DNA of 64,000 nucleotides from Gammaproteobacteria bacterium (GTDB lineage Bacteria; Pseudomonadota; Gammaproteobacteria; Xanthomonadales; Rhodanobacteraceae), in NCBI GenBank assembly GCA_021324095.1, contig JAJPJT010000005.1:56826-120825 (forward strand), written 5' to 3'. The notes under the pieces are model-generated. The model ran no database searches. It saw only the letters and a program-made list of their open reading frames with translations, and was not told the origin of the DNA. Each line of letters begins with the position of its first letter. The first letter of the stretch is position 1. Positions 42,627 through 51,391 of the stretch are shown here, piece by piece. Position numbers and translations under genes: made by a program.

Positions 42627-42682
42627 GGGACTCGGGACTCGGGACTCGGGACTCGGGACTCGGGACTCGGGACTCGGGACTC
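42627..42682. repeat. tandem heptamer (GGGACTC)x8
   Basis: Eight perfect copies of GGGACTC without interruption, between the start of rimO (-) and the dienelactone hydrolase gene (+). It lies in the shared upstream region of two divergent genes, so copy-number change could alter promoter spacing. Similar GGGATT/GGGACT-rich text is found near 45650-45680 and 50210-50240. Confidence 0.9.
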
Positions 42683-42747
42683 GGGAGAGCATCTCGCGTG
42701 TGCGCCTCAGGTGTACGCTGTCGGGATTGCATTCGAGGAGAACCAGC

Positions 42748-43425
42748 ATGGGCGAACGGATCAACCTCAACACCGCCGGCACGCATTGCATCGGGGCCTA
42801 TCTCGCCAAACCCGCCGGCAAGCCCAAGGGCGGCATCGTGGTGGTACAGGAGATCTTCGGGGTCACGCCGCATATCCGCGACGTCACCGACCGCTTCGCC
42901 GCCGCGGGTTACACCGCGATCGCGCCGGCATTCTTCGACTACGTCGAAAACGACGTCGAGCTCGCCTACGACAAGACCGGCACGGAGCGCGGCAAGGAGT
43001 TGGCGATGGAGGTGGGACTGGAGCGCGCGGTGGAAGCGGTCGCGAGCGCGGCGGATTCCATCAAGTCTTCCGGAAGGATCGGCGTAGTCGGGTACTGCTG
43101 GGGCGGCACGGTCGCGTTGCTGGCCGCGCAGCGACTGGCCCTTCCCGCGGTGAGCTACTACGGCGCGCGCAACGTCGCGTACCTCGACCAGCCATTGAAA
43201 GCACCGGTGATCTTCCATTTCGGCGCCAACGACCGCTCGATCACTGCGGAAGCCGTGGAGAAGCATCGAAAAGCCTGGCCGGACGCACCGGTGTACGTGT
43301 ACGAGCACTGCGGACACGCCTTCAACCGCGACGTGGACAAAAGCGTCTACCACAGGGATGCCGCCAAGCTGGCCTGGGAACGCACGATGAAGTTTTTCGG
43401 CAGCGAACTCGCCGGGCACGCATGA
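42748..43425 (+). CDS. dienelactone hydrolase family protein
   Basis: Alpha/beta hydrolase of 225 residues. The nucleophile elbow is VGYCWGGTVA (Cys), with Asp in FGANDRSITAEAV and His in CGHAFNRD, the Cys-Asp-His triad of dienelactone hydrolases. The N-terminal KGGIVVVQEIFGVTPHIRDV is typical. The true substrate in this setting is unknown, as no aromatic degradation genes are near. GAGGAG lies 10 nt upstream of the ATG. The stop overlaps the next gene by 4 nt. Confidence 0.92.
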   Translation: MGERINLNTAGTHCIGAYLAKPAGKPKGGIVVVQEIFGVTPHIRDVTDRFAAAGYTAIAPAFFDYVENDVELAYDKTGTERGKELAMEVGLERAVEAVASAADSIKSSGRIGVVGYCWGGTVALLAAQRLALPAVSYYGARNVAYLDQPLKAPVIFHFGANDRSITAEAVEKHRKAWPDAPVYVYEHCGHAFNRDVDKSVYHRDAAKLAWERTMKFFGSELAGHA

Positions 43426-43892
43426 GCGACGCTTCCGAAGCTGGCTTCGAGCTGGACCCGCGCCTCGCGAGGGACACGGTGTTCGTTGCCGACTGGAAGC
43501 TGTGTCGGGTGCTGTTGATGGACGACGCACAGTTCCCCTGGCTGGTGCTGGTGCCGCGCCGCGCGCATCTGGTGGAGCTCGATGATCTGGCCAACGCGGA
43601 CCAGATCAGCCTGCTCGGTGAGATCAACCGCGCCATGGCGCTGCTGCGCTGGCGCGTCCCCTGCGACAAGCTCAACGTCGGCGCATTGGGCAACATCGTG
43701 AACCAACTGCACGTGCACGTCGTCGCCCGACGCAGGCACGATGCCGCGTGGCCCGGGCCGGTCTGGGGGCATGCACCGGCGCACCGCTACGTGCCTGAAG
43801 CACGCGACCGGCTGGTTGCGCTGCTGACCCGCGAGGCGACCGGCGAGGGCGCGGCACCAACGCGCCTCCCGCACCGTTCCGATGACGGCTGA
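43422..43892 (+). CDS. HIT-family hydrolase
   Basis: 156 residues; the HIT motif reads NQLHVHVVARRRHDAAWPGP, the Q-x-H-x-H form usual in this subgroup of diadenosine-tetraphosphate-type hydrolases. FPWLVLVPRRAHLVELDDL is typical too. Overlaps the dienelactone hydrolase (ATGA) and pxpB (11 nt), so it is co-transcribed with both, though a functional link is unclear. Confidence 0.88.
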   Translation: MSDASEAGFELDPRLARDTVFVADWKLCRVLLMDDAQFPWLVLVPRRAHLVELDDLANADQISLLGEINRAMALLRWRVPCDKLNVGALGNIVNQLHVHVVARRRHDAAWPGPVWGHAPAHRYVPEARDRLVALLTREATGEGAAPTRLPHRSDDG

Positions 43893-44610
43893 TTTCTCGA
43901 TCGAACCGCTGGCTGAAGATGCGATGTTGCTGCGCTTCGGCGAAGGCATCGACCCGGCGACCAATGCACGGGTCCATGCGGCGGCGCGCGCCTTGCGCGA
44001 TGCGCGCCTGCCTGGTGTCATCGACGTTGCGCCGGCGTACGCGACGCTGCTGTTGCGATTCGATCCGCTGACGTGGAGCAGCGACGGCGCCCAAGCGCCG
44101 CACGAACGCTTGTTTATGGCTGCAAAAAAATTGTTGATCGAAGCCACGGCAGAATTCGCGGGCGCCGGTACAAGCGTGACCCCTCGCGCCGTGGATATTC
44201 CGGTGTGTTACGGGGGTGAATTCGGTCCCGACCTCGATGCCGTCGCGGCGCAGGCGCGGATCGCGCCTGACGAAGTCGTCGCACGCCATGTCGGCGCCGA
44301 ATACAGCGTCGCCATGCTGGGGTTCGCCCCGGGATTTCCATATCTGCTCGGGCTCGATCCAACGTTGCACCTCCCGCGGCGCGCGACACCGCGCACGCGG
44401 GTTGCGGCCGGATCGGTGGCGATTGGCGGCGCGCAAACCGGCATTTACCCGCGCGAACTTCCCGGCGGCTGGCACCTGCTCGGACGCACGCCACTGACAC
44501 TGTTCGACCCCAACCGCGAACAGCCGTGCTCGCTTGCGCCCGGGGACCGCGTGCGCTTCCGCGCGATCGACGCGGTGGAATTTGCGCGCCTGGCGGATCA
44601 CGGCGCGTGA
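43882..44610 (+). CDS. pxpB: 5-oxoprolinase subunit PxpB
   Basis: PxpB (KipI-like), 242 residues. With PxpA and PxpC it forms the ATP-dependent 5-oxoprolinase that opens 5-oxo-L-proline to L-glutamate. Motifs are VDIPVCYGGEFGPDLDAVA, MLGFAPGFPYLLGLD and ETH-like AGSVAIGGAQTGIYPRELPG. The family was first annotated as a B. subtilis kinase inhibitor (KipI); the pxp neighbours favour the oxoprolinase role. GTGA overlap with pxpC. Confidence 0.95.
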   Translation: MTADFSIEPLAEDAMLLRFGEGIDPATNARVHAAARALRDARLPGVIDVAPAYATLLLRFDPLTWSSDGAQAPHERLFMAAKKLLIEATAEFAGAGTSVTPRAVDIPVCYGGEFGPDLDAVAAQARIAPDEVVARHVGAEYSVAMLGFAPGFPYLLGLDPTLHLPRRATPRTRVAAGSVAIGGAQTGIYPRELPGGWHLLGRTPLTLFDPNREQPCSLAPGDRVRFRAIDAVEFARLADHGA

Positions 44611-45587
44611 CCATCGCCGTCGTCAAACCGGGATTCCTGACTACTTTCCAGGACGCGGGACGTGCCGGCCTGGCCCATCTCGGCGTCGGTCGCGCCGGCG
44701 CCTTCGATGAGCCCGCATTGCGCATCGCCAACGCCCTGTGCGGCAATCCGGGCAATGCCGCCGCGCTGGAAATCACCCTGCGCGGTCCGACCCTGCACTT
44801 CCATGCGCAAACGTGGATCGCCGTGACGGGAGCGCCGATCCCGGTCAACATCGACGATACGGACCAGCCAATGTGGGCGCCGCTCGCGGTTCCCGCGGGC
44901 GCGAGGATCGCGCTGGGTGCGGTGCGTTCAGGGTGCCGCAGCTATCTCGCCGTTCGCGGCGGGTTCGATGTCGCTCCCGTGCTCGGCAGCCGCAGCACGG
45001 ATGTCAACGCGCGCCTCGGCCCGTTCAACGGGCGAGCGTTGCAATCGGGCGACGAACTGCCGACACCGCGATCGGAACCTGCAAAGCTCGATCGCACCGC
45101 ACCCCCTTGGCGGGTAGACCCGCGTCCATGGTTCGCCGGCGCCGGACAGGAGCGCCTGCGCCTGATGCCCGGAACACATGTCGACAGATTGGCAAAAACA
45201 TCGAACAAGCTGCTGTTTTCAAGAGACTTCCATGTGCATCCCGATTCCAATCGTGTGGGCCTGCGCCTGACCGGTCCCCGCCTGGAGTGGGAAACGCTGG
45301 GTGAGATGGTCAGCGAAGGCTGCGTACCTGGTTTGCTGCAGTTGCCGCCTTCGGGGCAGCCCATCGCCTTCGGGCCGGAATGCCCGGTCAGCGGCGGGTA
45401 CCCGCGGATCGGGCAGATCGCCGCGGTGGACATGCCGCGCCTCGCGCAACTCCGCCCCGGCGATGCGTTACGCTTCTCGCCGTGCACCTTCGAGGATGCC
45501 TTGCGCATGCTGCGCGAACGCGAGCGCGCGCTCGCGACACTGGAAAACACCATCCGGCACCGACTCAATGGAACCCTTGAGTCGTGA
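44607..45587 (+). CDS. pxpC: 5-oxoprolinase subunit PxpC
   Basis: PxpC (KipA-like, biotin-dependent carboxylase-like fold), 326 residues from the GTG at 44607, which overlaps the pxpB stop. Motifs are KPGFLTTFQDAGRAGLAHLG at the start, LEITLRGPTLHF, and FGPECPVSGGYPRIGQIAAV. The final third shows GLRLTGPRLEW and SEGCVPGLLQLPPSGQPIAF, as in all members. Acts together with PxpA and PxpB in the cytosol. Confidence 0.95.
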   Translation: MTIAVVKPGFLTTFQDAGRAGLAHLGVGRAGAFDEPALRIANALCGNPGNAAALEITLRGPTLHFHAQTWIAVTGAPIPVNIDDTDQPMWAPLAVPAGARIALGAVRSGCRSYLAVRGGFDVAPVLGSRSTDVNARLGPFNGRALQSGDELPTPRSEPAKLDRTAPPWRVDPRPWFAGAGQERLRLMPGTHVDRLAKTSNKLLFSRDFHVHPDSNRVGLRLTGPRLEWETLGEMVSEGCVPGLLQLPPSGQPIAFGPECPVSGGYPRIGQIAAVDMPRLAQLRPGDALRFSPCTFEDALRMLRERERALATLENTIRHRLNGTLES

Positions 45588-45640
45588 GAAATCAAAATGG
45601 ATTCAGGGTTCCGCTGCGATGAAACCGCAGCGGCCCCGGA

Positions 45641-46450
45641 ATGACGATGCTGCTGTTCCCCAATCCCCAATCCCCCATCCCGCTCTTGAACATCATCGAC
45701 CTCAATGCGGATCTCGGCGAGTCCTTCGGCGCCTGGCGCATGGGCGACGACGCGGGCGTGATGCCGTGGATTACTTCGGCCAACGTCGCATGCGGATTCC
45801 ATGCCGGCGATCCGGCGATCATGCGCCGCACGGTCGCGCTGTGCATCGAACACGGCGTCGCGATCGGCGCCCATGTGTCGCTGCCCGACCTGCAGGGTTT
45901 CGGCCGGCGCGAGATGAAGATCACGCCCGCCGAGGCGTACGCGCAGACGCTGTACCAGCTCGGCGCGCTGCACGCGTTCGCGCGCGCGGCCCGCACACAC
46001 CTGCACCACGTCAAGCCGCACGGGGCGTTGTACAACATGGCCGCGCGCGACCGCGAGCTGGCCGATGCGATCGCGGCGGCGGTGCGCGAGTTCAATCCCA
46101 CGCTCATCCTGGTGGGGCTGGCCGGCAGTGCGATGATCGACGCTGGCCGCAACGCGGGGCTCGCAGTGCAACGCGAAGGCTTCTGCGACCGCCGCTATCG
46201 CGTGGATGGTTCACTGATGCCGCGTTCGATCGCCGGTGCGGTGATCGAGGAGGTCGATGAAGCCGTCGCCCAGGCGGTGTCGATCGCAACCCGCGGCGAA
46301 ACTGCCGCAGAGGGCGGCGCCAGCGTATCGATCGAGGCGGACACGTTGTGCGTGCACGGGGACGCCAACGCAGCGGCCTTTGCCGAATGCCTGCACCGGG
46401 CCCTGGAAAAGGCGCAAGTGCGGATTGCCGCGGCGGAACGTCCTGCATGA
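45641..46450 (+). CDS. pxpA: 5-oxoprolinase subunit PxpA
   Basis: PxpA (LamB/YcsF family), up to 269 residues. Conserved acidic/His motifs are DLNADLGESFGAWRMGDD, NVACGFHAGDPAIM, GAHVSLPDLQGFGRREM and VKPHGALYNMAA. As called the first 15 residues are coded by a CCCAATCCCC repeat and are probably untranslated; an in-frame TTG at 45686 (LNIIDLNADLGES) gives the usual N-terminus. Completes the pxpBCA set. Confidence 0.95.
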   Translation: MTMLLFPNPQSPIPLLNIIDLNADLGESFGAWRMGDDAGVMPWITSANVACGFHAGDPAIMRRTVALCIEHGVAIGAHVSLPDLQGFGRREMKITPAEAYAQTLYQLGALHAFARAARTHLHHVKPHGALYNMAARDRELADAIAAAVREFNPTLILVGLAGSAMIDAGRNAGLAVQREGFCDRRYRVDGSLMPRSIAGAVIEEVDEAVAQAVSIATRGETAAEGGASVSIEADTLCVHGDANAAAFAECLHRALEKAQVRIAAAERPA

Positions 46451-46466
46451 CGCGTGAGGTGTCGCC

Positions 46467-47228
46467 GTGACGGTCCTGCTCCACTACCTGCCCTTGCTCG
46501 GCGTGCTGGTCGTGATCGCTGGCTTCGCGCTGCGCTTCAACCCCGTTCCCGTCGTCGTGGTTGCCGGAATCGTCAGCGGGCTGGCCGCGGGCAAATCCAT
46601 AGGCGAGATCCTCGCTTTGCTGGGCAACAGTTTCGTCTCCGAGCGCGCTCTGTTGCTGTTCGTGCTGACGCTGCCCGCGATCGGCGTGCTGGAGCGGGCA
46701 GGCCTGCGCGAGCACGCCCGCAACTGGATCGCTTCGCTCCGGAGCTTAACGCTTCCGCGCCTGTTGATCGCGTACCTCGGACTGCGCCAGGTGCTGTCGA
46801 TGCTGGGATTGACCAGCGTCGCGGGTCAGGCACAAACGGTGCGCCCATTGCTGGCCCCGATGGCTGAAGCCGCGGCGGAAAAGCGCGGCACGCGACTGAA
46901 ACCGGAAGAACGCAACGACGTACGCGCATTCAGCGCCGCCACGGACAATATCGGGCTGTTTTTCGGAGAAGACGTATTCATCGCACTGGGTGCGGTCCTG
47001 CTGATCCAGGGCTTCTACGCGCAGCACGGGATCGAATTGCACCCGCTGCAGATCGCGCTGTGGGCGCTGCCGACGGCGATTGCGGCCTTCATCGTCCATG
47101 CGATCAGGACCGTGCTGTTCGCGCGCCGGATTGCAAATGTGCCCGTTTCTTCCGATGCTTCCCGGGGCCGCCAGGTTCCGCAAGCAAATGAGCCAACAAA
47201 CGTTTTAGACACGGATAAAAGCGGATGA
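46467..47228 (+). CDS. DUF969 membrane protein, putative 5-oxoproline transporter subunit
   Basis: DUF969 family, 253 residues with about six hydrophobic helices, starting with LHYLPLLGVLVVIAGFALRF. Family signatures include LGLRQVLSMLGLTSVAGQAQ and FSAATDNIGLFFGEDVFIAL. GTG start at 46467, 16 nt after pxpA. DUF969 and DUF979 proteins go together and are commonly coupled to pxpABC, so a 5-oxoproline permease is the usual inference. The C-terminal ten or so residues come from a repeat. Confidence 0.88.
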   Translation: MTVLLHYLPLLGVLVVIAGFALRFNPVPVVVVAGIVSGLAAGKSIGEILALLGNSFVSERALLLFVLTLPAIGVLERAGLREHARNWIASLRSLTLPRLLIAYLGLRQVLSMLGLTSVAGQAQTVRPLLAPMAEAAAEKRGTRLKPEERNDVRAFSAATDNIGLFFGEDVFIALGAVLLIQGFYAQHGIELHPLQIALWALPTAIAAFIVHAIRTVLFARRIANVPVSSDASRGRQVPQANEPTNVLDTDKSG

Positions 47229-47266
47229 AAAATGCTTTATCCGTGTTCATCCGTGTCAATCCGTGT
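47208..47266. repeat. ATCCGTGT repeat and hairpin
   Basis: GACACGGATAAAAGC (47208-47222) pairs with GCTTTATCCGTGT (47234-47246), and ATCCGTGT recurs at 47239, 47249 and 47259 with a 10-bp period. It lies at the DUF969 stop and before DUF979. It belongs to a repeat type seen in many genomes, of unknown role. Confidence 0.7.
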
Positions 47267-47305
47267 CAAAAAATTTGCCGGCGTTGAAGTGGGTGTTCAA
47301 GAATC

Positions 47306-48274
47306 ATGCTGACGATCGAACAAGCCTACTGGCTGATCGCGCTGTTCCTCGCCGGCGCGGCGTGGCTGAACCTGCGCGACCGGCGCTGGTCGCACGCGGC
47401 GTTCTGGGGCGTTTTGGCGGCACTGATCGCGGGCGGCAAATTCGTGTTGACGGCGACCGCGGCGCACCACGCACTTCCCGCCCAGGTCGCTGGCATTGGC
47501 GTGATCGCGCTGGCCGCACTGTCGCCGCGCATGATGCGCGGCCACATCCTTGAGCGCGACGAGGCCGAGCGCGAAGCCGACGCACTGCGGCTCGGCCATC
47601 GGCTGTTCGGCCCGGCACTCCTGATTCCGCTGGTGACGTTGCTGGTCGCACTGTTCGGCGCATACATCGTGGTCGATGGCGTCCACCTGTTCGACAAGAC
47701 GCGCATGACCTTGACGGGGCTCGCCTTGTCCTGCGTCGTCGCCTTGATCGCGGCACTCTGGGTGACACGCGCAAGGCCCGGAGCCGGGCTCGCGGAAGGC
47801 CGGCGCCTGCTCGACACGCTCGGCTGGGCGGCGCTGTTGCCGCTGACCCTTGCTGCGCTGGGCGGCGTATTTGCGGCGACCGGCGTCGGCACGGCGGTCG
47901 CCGACGTGGTGCGGATGCTGATACCGGTCAGGAGCGCTCTGGCCTGCGTGATCGCGTTCGGATTCGGCATGGTGCTGTTCACCGTCATCATGGGCAACGC
48001 GTTCGCAGCCTTTCCCGTGCTGATGGCAGGCGTCGGCATCCCGCTGCTGATCCACCTGCACGGCGCCAATCCTGCCATCCTGGGCGCGATGGGCATGGTG
48101 ACGGGCTACTGCGGCACCCTGTTCACGCCGATGGCGGCCAATTTCAACATCGTGCCGGTCGCCTTGCTGGAATTGCCCAACCAGAACGACGTGATTCGGG
48201 CACAATGGCGAACGGGAGCGATCCTGCTGATCGTAAATCTGGTGCTGATGTACCTGCTGGTATTCCGATTTTGA
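47306..48274 (+). CDS. DUF979 membrane protein, putative 5-oxoproline transporter subunit
   Basis: DUF979, 322 residues, at least eight hydrophobic helices, partner of DUF969. Opening EQAYWLIALFLAGAAWLNLR; late conserved region VIMGNAFAAFPVLMAGVGIP and GYCGTLFTPMAANFNIVPVA with LLELPNQNDVIRAQWRTG. It is a permease-like inner-membrane protein. Its stop overlaps the TTG of the pyroglutamyl peptidase gene. Confidence 0.88.
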   Translation: MLTIEQAYWLIALFLAGAAWLNLRDRRWSHAAFWGVLAALIAGGKFVLTATAAHHALPAQVAGIGVIALAALSPRMMRGHILERDEAEREADALRLGHRLFGPALLIPLVTLLVALFGAYIVVDGVHLFDKTRMTLTGLALSCVVALIAALWVTRARPGAGLAEGRRLLDTLGWAALLPLTLAALGGVFAATGVGTAVADVVRMLIPVRSALACVIAFGFGMVLFTVIMGNAFAAFPVLMAGVGIPLLIHLHGANPAILGAMGMVTGYCGTLFTPMAANFNIVPVALLELPNQNDVIRAQWRTGAILLIVNLVLMYLLVFRF

Positions 48275-48936
48275 ATCCCGAAATCCGCCACCGCCAACCT
48301 ACCGCACTCCTTTTGGGCTTCGCCCCGTTCGGGGGCGAAATGGTCAATCCGTCGTGGCAGGCGGTGCGCGCGCTGGACGGCGCGATGATCGAGAGCCACC
48401 AGGTGGTCGCCGTGGAGTTGCCGTGCGAGTTCGACCGCGCACTGCACGTCTTGTGGCATGCGTTGCGCAAGACCGAACCGCGCGTGGCGATCGCGGTGGG
48501 GCTCGCGGGTGGGCGCGAAGGCATTTCGCTGGAACGGGTGGCGATCAACCTGATCGACGCGCGCATTCCCGACAACGCAGGCGCGCAACCCGTCGATGTG
48601 CCCGTGCTGCGCGGGGGCGCCGCGGCGTTCTTCGCGACGCTGCCGGTGAAGGCATCCTTGCTGGCATTGCAGGAGGCGGGCATCCCCGCGCATCTGTCAC
48701 AGACCGCCGGCACCTATGTCTGCAACCAGGTTTTCTACGCGCTGCTGCACGCGCTGCGCCGGCAGCGCAACACCCGCGCCGGTTTCATCCACGTACCGTG
48801 GTCGCCGGAACAGGCCGAAGCCCACGGCGAGGCCGGCATGCCCATCGAGCAGGTCACGCGCGCGCTGGAAATCATCGTGCGCACCGCGCTCACGACCCAG
48901 CGAGATACGCGCGTCGCGGCCGGCACGGTCGCCTGA
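48271..48936 (+). CDS. pcp: pyroglutamyl-peptidase I
   Basis: Cysteine peptidase C15, about 221 residues. It removes N-terminal 5-oxoproline from peptides. Motifs are LLLGFAPFGGEMVNPSWQA, VAVGLAGGREGISLERVAIN (catalytic Glu region), GTYVCNQVFYALLH (Cys) and AGFIHVPWSPEQA (His). The start is taken at TTG 48271, which overlaps the DUF979 stop; an ATG at 48205 lies inside DUF979. It supplies 5-oxoproline to the PxpABC enzyme, so the whole run from 43.9 kb is one pathway. Confidence 0.93.
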   Translation: MNPEIRHRQPTALLLGFAPFGGEMVNPSWQAVRALDGAMIESHQVVAVELPCEFDRALHVLWHALRKTEPRVAIAVGLAGGREGISLERVAINLIDARIPDNAGAQPVDVPVLRGGAAAFFATLPVKASLLALQEAGIPAHLSQTAGTYVCNQVFYALLHALRRQRNTRAGFIHVPWSPEQAEAHGEAGMPIEQVTRALEIIVRTALTTQRDTRVAAGTVA

Positions 48937-48957
48937 GCCGCGCTTCGCGGCCGTCGA

Positions 48958-49365
48958 TTACTTCTTCTTTTCCTTGGGCGATTCCACCGCGCTCATCAGG
49001 GTGAGCTTGCCCTTGTGCTCGACGTAGCCGGTGAAGTGGAAGCTCAACTGCAGGCTGGCGAATTCCTCGAGATCGGCATTGTTGATCTTGGCGTCGTCGG
49101 AATCCTTCAACAGCACCGTCTTCGGCAACTGCTTCTGGTCCTGCAGATACCGAAAATGCGCTTCGAGGTCCGGAGCACTCAGCACCGCACCATCCAGCAG
49201 GAACTGGTTGTCCTTGTACGCGCCGATCGTCATGTCGTACTGGTGCGGCACGTTGACGGTGGTTTCGCCGCCATGGCGAACGACGCCGTTGCATCCCGCC
49301 AATGCGAACATCGTCGCCAGCATCGCCGCGCCGCCAAGGCGCACAACATACGAACGCAGGTTCAT
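48958..49365 (-). CDS. small lipoprotein, unknown
   Basis: 135 residues from the ATG at 49365, with signal peptide and lipobox TMFALAGC. The rest (MTIGAYKDNQFLLDGAVLSA, DLEEFASLQLSFHFTGYVEH) suggests a small mixed alpha/beta periplasmic domain of no known family to me. Lys-rich end KEKKK. A longer frame upstream to 49509 is composed of repeat DNA and is rejected. Confidence 0.75.
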   Translation of the reverse strand: MNLRSYVVRLGGAAMLATMFALAGCNGVVRHGGETTVNVPHQYDMTIGAYKDNQFLLDGAVLSAPDLEAHFRYLQDQKQLPKTVLLKDSDDAKINNADLEEFASLQLSFHFTGYVEHKGKLTLMSAVESPKEKKK

Positions 49366-49454
49366 GGATCGGTCTCCGGGGCTGATCGTGAAAGCCGGTG
49401 ATGCGGCCACAACCCGCAAGTCTGCCACAAGCCGGCTGAATGCGCTGGCGCTGT

Positions 49455-49620
49455 TTACCCTCTCCCTCCGGGAGAGGGTGCCCCGATGGGGGCGGGTGAG
49501 GGTCCGCACCCGCGTGGCATGATGACCCGTCTGCGCAATCCCGAACCCTCATCCGGCGCTGCGCGCCACCACGGAGCTCTTGGCCATGGATGGCGGCCGT
49601 ACCCGGAGGGAGAAGGGAAA
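49455..49620. repeat. GC-rich dispersed palindromic repeat
   Basis: CTCTCCCTCCGGGAGAG followed by GGGTGAGGGT and, further on, CCCTCATCCGGCGC and CCCGGAGGGAG. These are paired motifs of the CTCCC/GGGAG and GGGTGAGG/CCTCATCC type common between genes in Xanthomonadales. It lies between the lipoprotein gene and dcd, both on the minus strand. Confidence 0.6.
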
Positions 49621-49635
49621 GATGAGCGATGCTTC

Positions 49636-50199
49636 TCAAGTCTTCGGCAGCGTCACGCCCTTCTGGCCCTGGTATTTCCCACCGCGATCCTTGTAACTGG
49701 TCGAACACACCTCGTCCGACTCCAGGAACAGCATCTGCGCCACGCCTTCGTTCGCGTAGATTTTCGCCGGCAGGGGCGTGGTATTGGAAAATTCCAGCGT
49801 CACGTGGCCTTCCCACTCGGGCTCCAGTGGCGTCACGTTGACGATGATGCCGCAGCGCGCGTAGGTGCTTTTGCCGAGGCAGATGGTCAGCACGTTGCGC
49901 GGAATGCGGAAGTACTCGACGGTACGTGCCAAGGCGAACGAGTTGGGCGGAATGATGCAGCAGTCGCCCGAGAAATCCACGAAATTGCGCGAATCGAAAT
50001 CCTTGGGATCCACGATCGTCGAATTGATGTTGGTGAAGATCTTGAACTCGCCCGCGCAGCGGACGTCGTAGCCGTAACTCGAGGTGCCGTAGGACACGAT
50101 CCGGCCGCCGCCATTCTGCTTGATCTGCCCCGGTTCGAACGGCTCGATCATGCCAGCGGCGGCCATGCGACGGATCCAGTTGTCGCTTTTGATGCTCAT
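49636..50199 (-). CDS. dcd: dCTP deaminase
   Basis: Dcd, 187 residues. It deaminates dCTP to dUTP for dTMP synthesis. It starts [13 protein letters not shown], and carries [20 protein letters not shown], the catalytic Glu region [20 protein letters not shown] and the C-terminal [12 protein letters not shown]. Normal length. Confidence 0.96.
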   Translation of the reverse strand: MSIKSDNWIRRMAAAGMIEPFEPGQIKQNGGGRIVSYGTSSYGYDVRCAGEFKIFTNINSTIVDPKDFDSRNFVDFSGDCCIIPPNSFALARTVEYFRIPRNVLTICLGKSTYARCGIIVNVTPLEPEWEGHVTLEFSNTTPLPAKIYANEGVAQMLFLESDEVCSTSYKDRGGKYQGQKGVTLPKT

Positions 50200-50299
50200 G
50201 GAGAGGGATTAGGGGCTAGGGATCAGGGACTGGGGACCGGCAATCCTAGCAGGCTGTCTGCTCATCTCTCATCCCCTCATCCCTCGTTCCTGCTCTTCG

Positions 50300-51391
50300 T
50301 CAATCATCCACCACCCGAATATTCGGCACGCCGGTCATGTCGCGCTCGGCCTGCAGCGACAGGCGCGCCGCGGTGTTGCGCGCGATCTCGCGGTAACGCA
50401 ACGCGAGGTCGGAATCCGGCATTGCGGCCACGGTCGGGTTGCCGCCATCGGCCTGTTCGCGGATGCGGATGTCCAGCGGCAGCGAGCCCAGCAACGGCAC
50501 GCCGTACTGTTCGGCCATGCGGGCGCCGCCACCTTCTCCGAAGATGTGTTCCTCGTGCCCGCAGTTGGAGCATAGGTGCGTGGCCATGTTCTCGATGATG
50601 CCGAGCACGGGCACCTGCACCTTTTCGAATGCCTTGAGGCCTTTCTTCGCATCCAGCAGCGCAATGTCCTGCGGCGTGGTCACGATCACCGCGCCGGCCA
50701 CGGGCACGCGCTGGGTGAGCGTCAACTGGATGTCGCCGGTGCCGGGCGGCATGTCGACGACCAGGTAATCGATGTCCTTCCAGCGGGTGGAGTTCAAAAG
50801 TTGCGTCAGCGCCTGGGTCACCATCGGGCCGCGCCACACCATCGGCGTGTCCTCGCCGACCAGGAACCCGATCGACATGACCTGCAACCCGTGATTGATC
50901 ATCGGGATGATGGTCTTGCCGTCGGGCGACTCAGGACGCCCTTCGATGCCGAGCATCAACGGCTGGCTGGGGCCGTAGATATCCGCATCCAGCACCCCCG
51001 CGTTGGCGCCTTCCGCCGCCAACGCCAGCGCCAGGTTCACCGCAACCGTCGATTTCCCCACGCCGCCTTTGCCCGACGCCACCGCGATGATGTTCTTGAC
51101 GCCCGGCAGCGGCATCAGATTTCCCTGCACCTTGTGCGTCGCGATACGCGTGGTGACCGAGACGGCCGCTTGCGCGATTGCCGGGCTTTCTTCCAGCGCC
51201 GCTTTGATTTCCGAGGCAAACGTATGGCGCCAATCCTTCGCGGGATAGCCGAGCGCAAGCTCGACCGCGACCTTGTCGCCATCCACGCCGATCGCGCGGA
51301 TCGCACCACCTTCAGCCAGCGAAACGCCGCTGTGCGGATCGACAATCGCCGCGAGAAGCTCGCGGACCTGGCTTTCAGTGACTGCAGTCAT
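50300..51391 (-). CDS. mrp: Mrp/ApbC Fe-S cluster carrier ATPase
   Basis: Mrp/NBP35-type P-loop ATPase, 363 residues from the ATG at 51391 (MTAVTESQVRELLAAI). The N-terminal MIP18-like domain is followed by the deviant Walker A ASGKGGVGKSTVAVNLALAL near 108, DADIYGPSQP and the cluster-binding C-x2-C (HLCSNCGHEEHIF). It carries and transfers 4Fe-4S clusters. It shares its upstream region with the DUF2147 gene, divergent. Confidence 0.95.
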   Translation of the reverse strand: MTAVTESQVRELLAAIVDPHSGVSLAEGGAIRAIGVDGDKVAVELALGYPAKDWRHTFASEIKAALEESPAIAQAAVSVTTRIATHKVQGNLMPLPGVKNIIAVASGKGGVGKSTVAVNLALALAAEGANAGVLDADIYGPSQPLMLGIEGRPESPDGKTIIPMINHGLQVMSIGFLVGEDTPMVWRGPMVTQALTQLLNSTRWKDIDYLVVDMPPGTGDIQLTLTQRVPVAGAVIVTTPQDIALLDAKKGLKAFEKVQVPVLGIIENMATHLCSNCGHEEHIFGEGGGARMAEQYGVPLLGSLPLDIRIREQADGGNPTVAAMPDSDLALRYREIARNTAARLSLQAERDMTGVPNIRVVDD

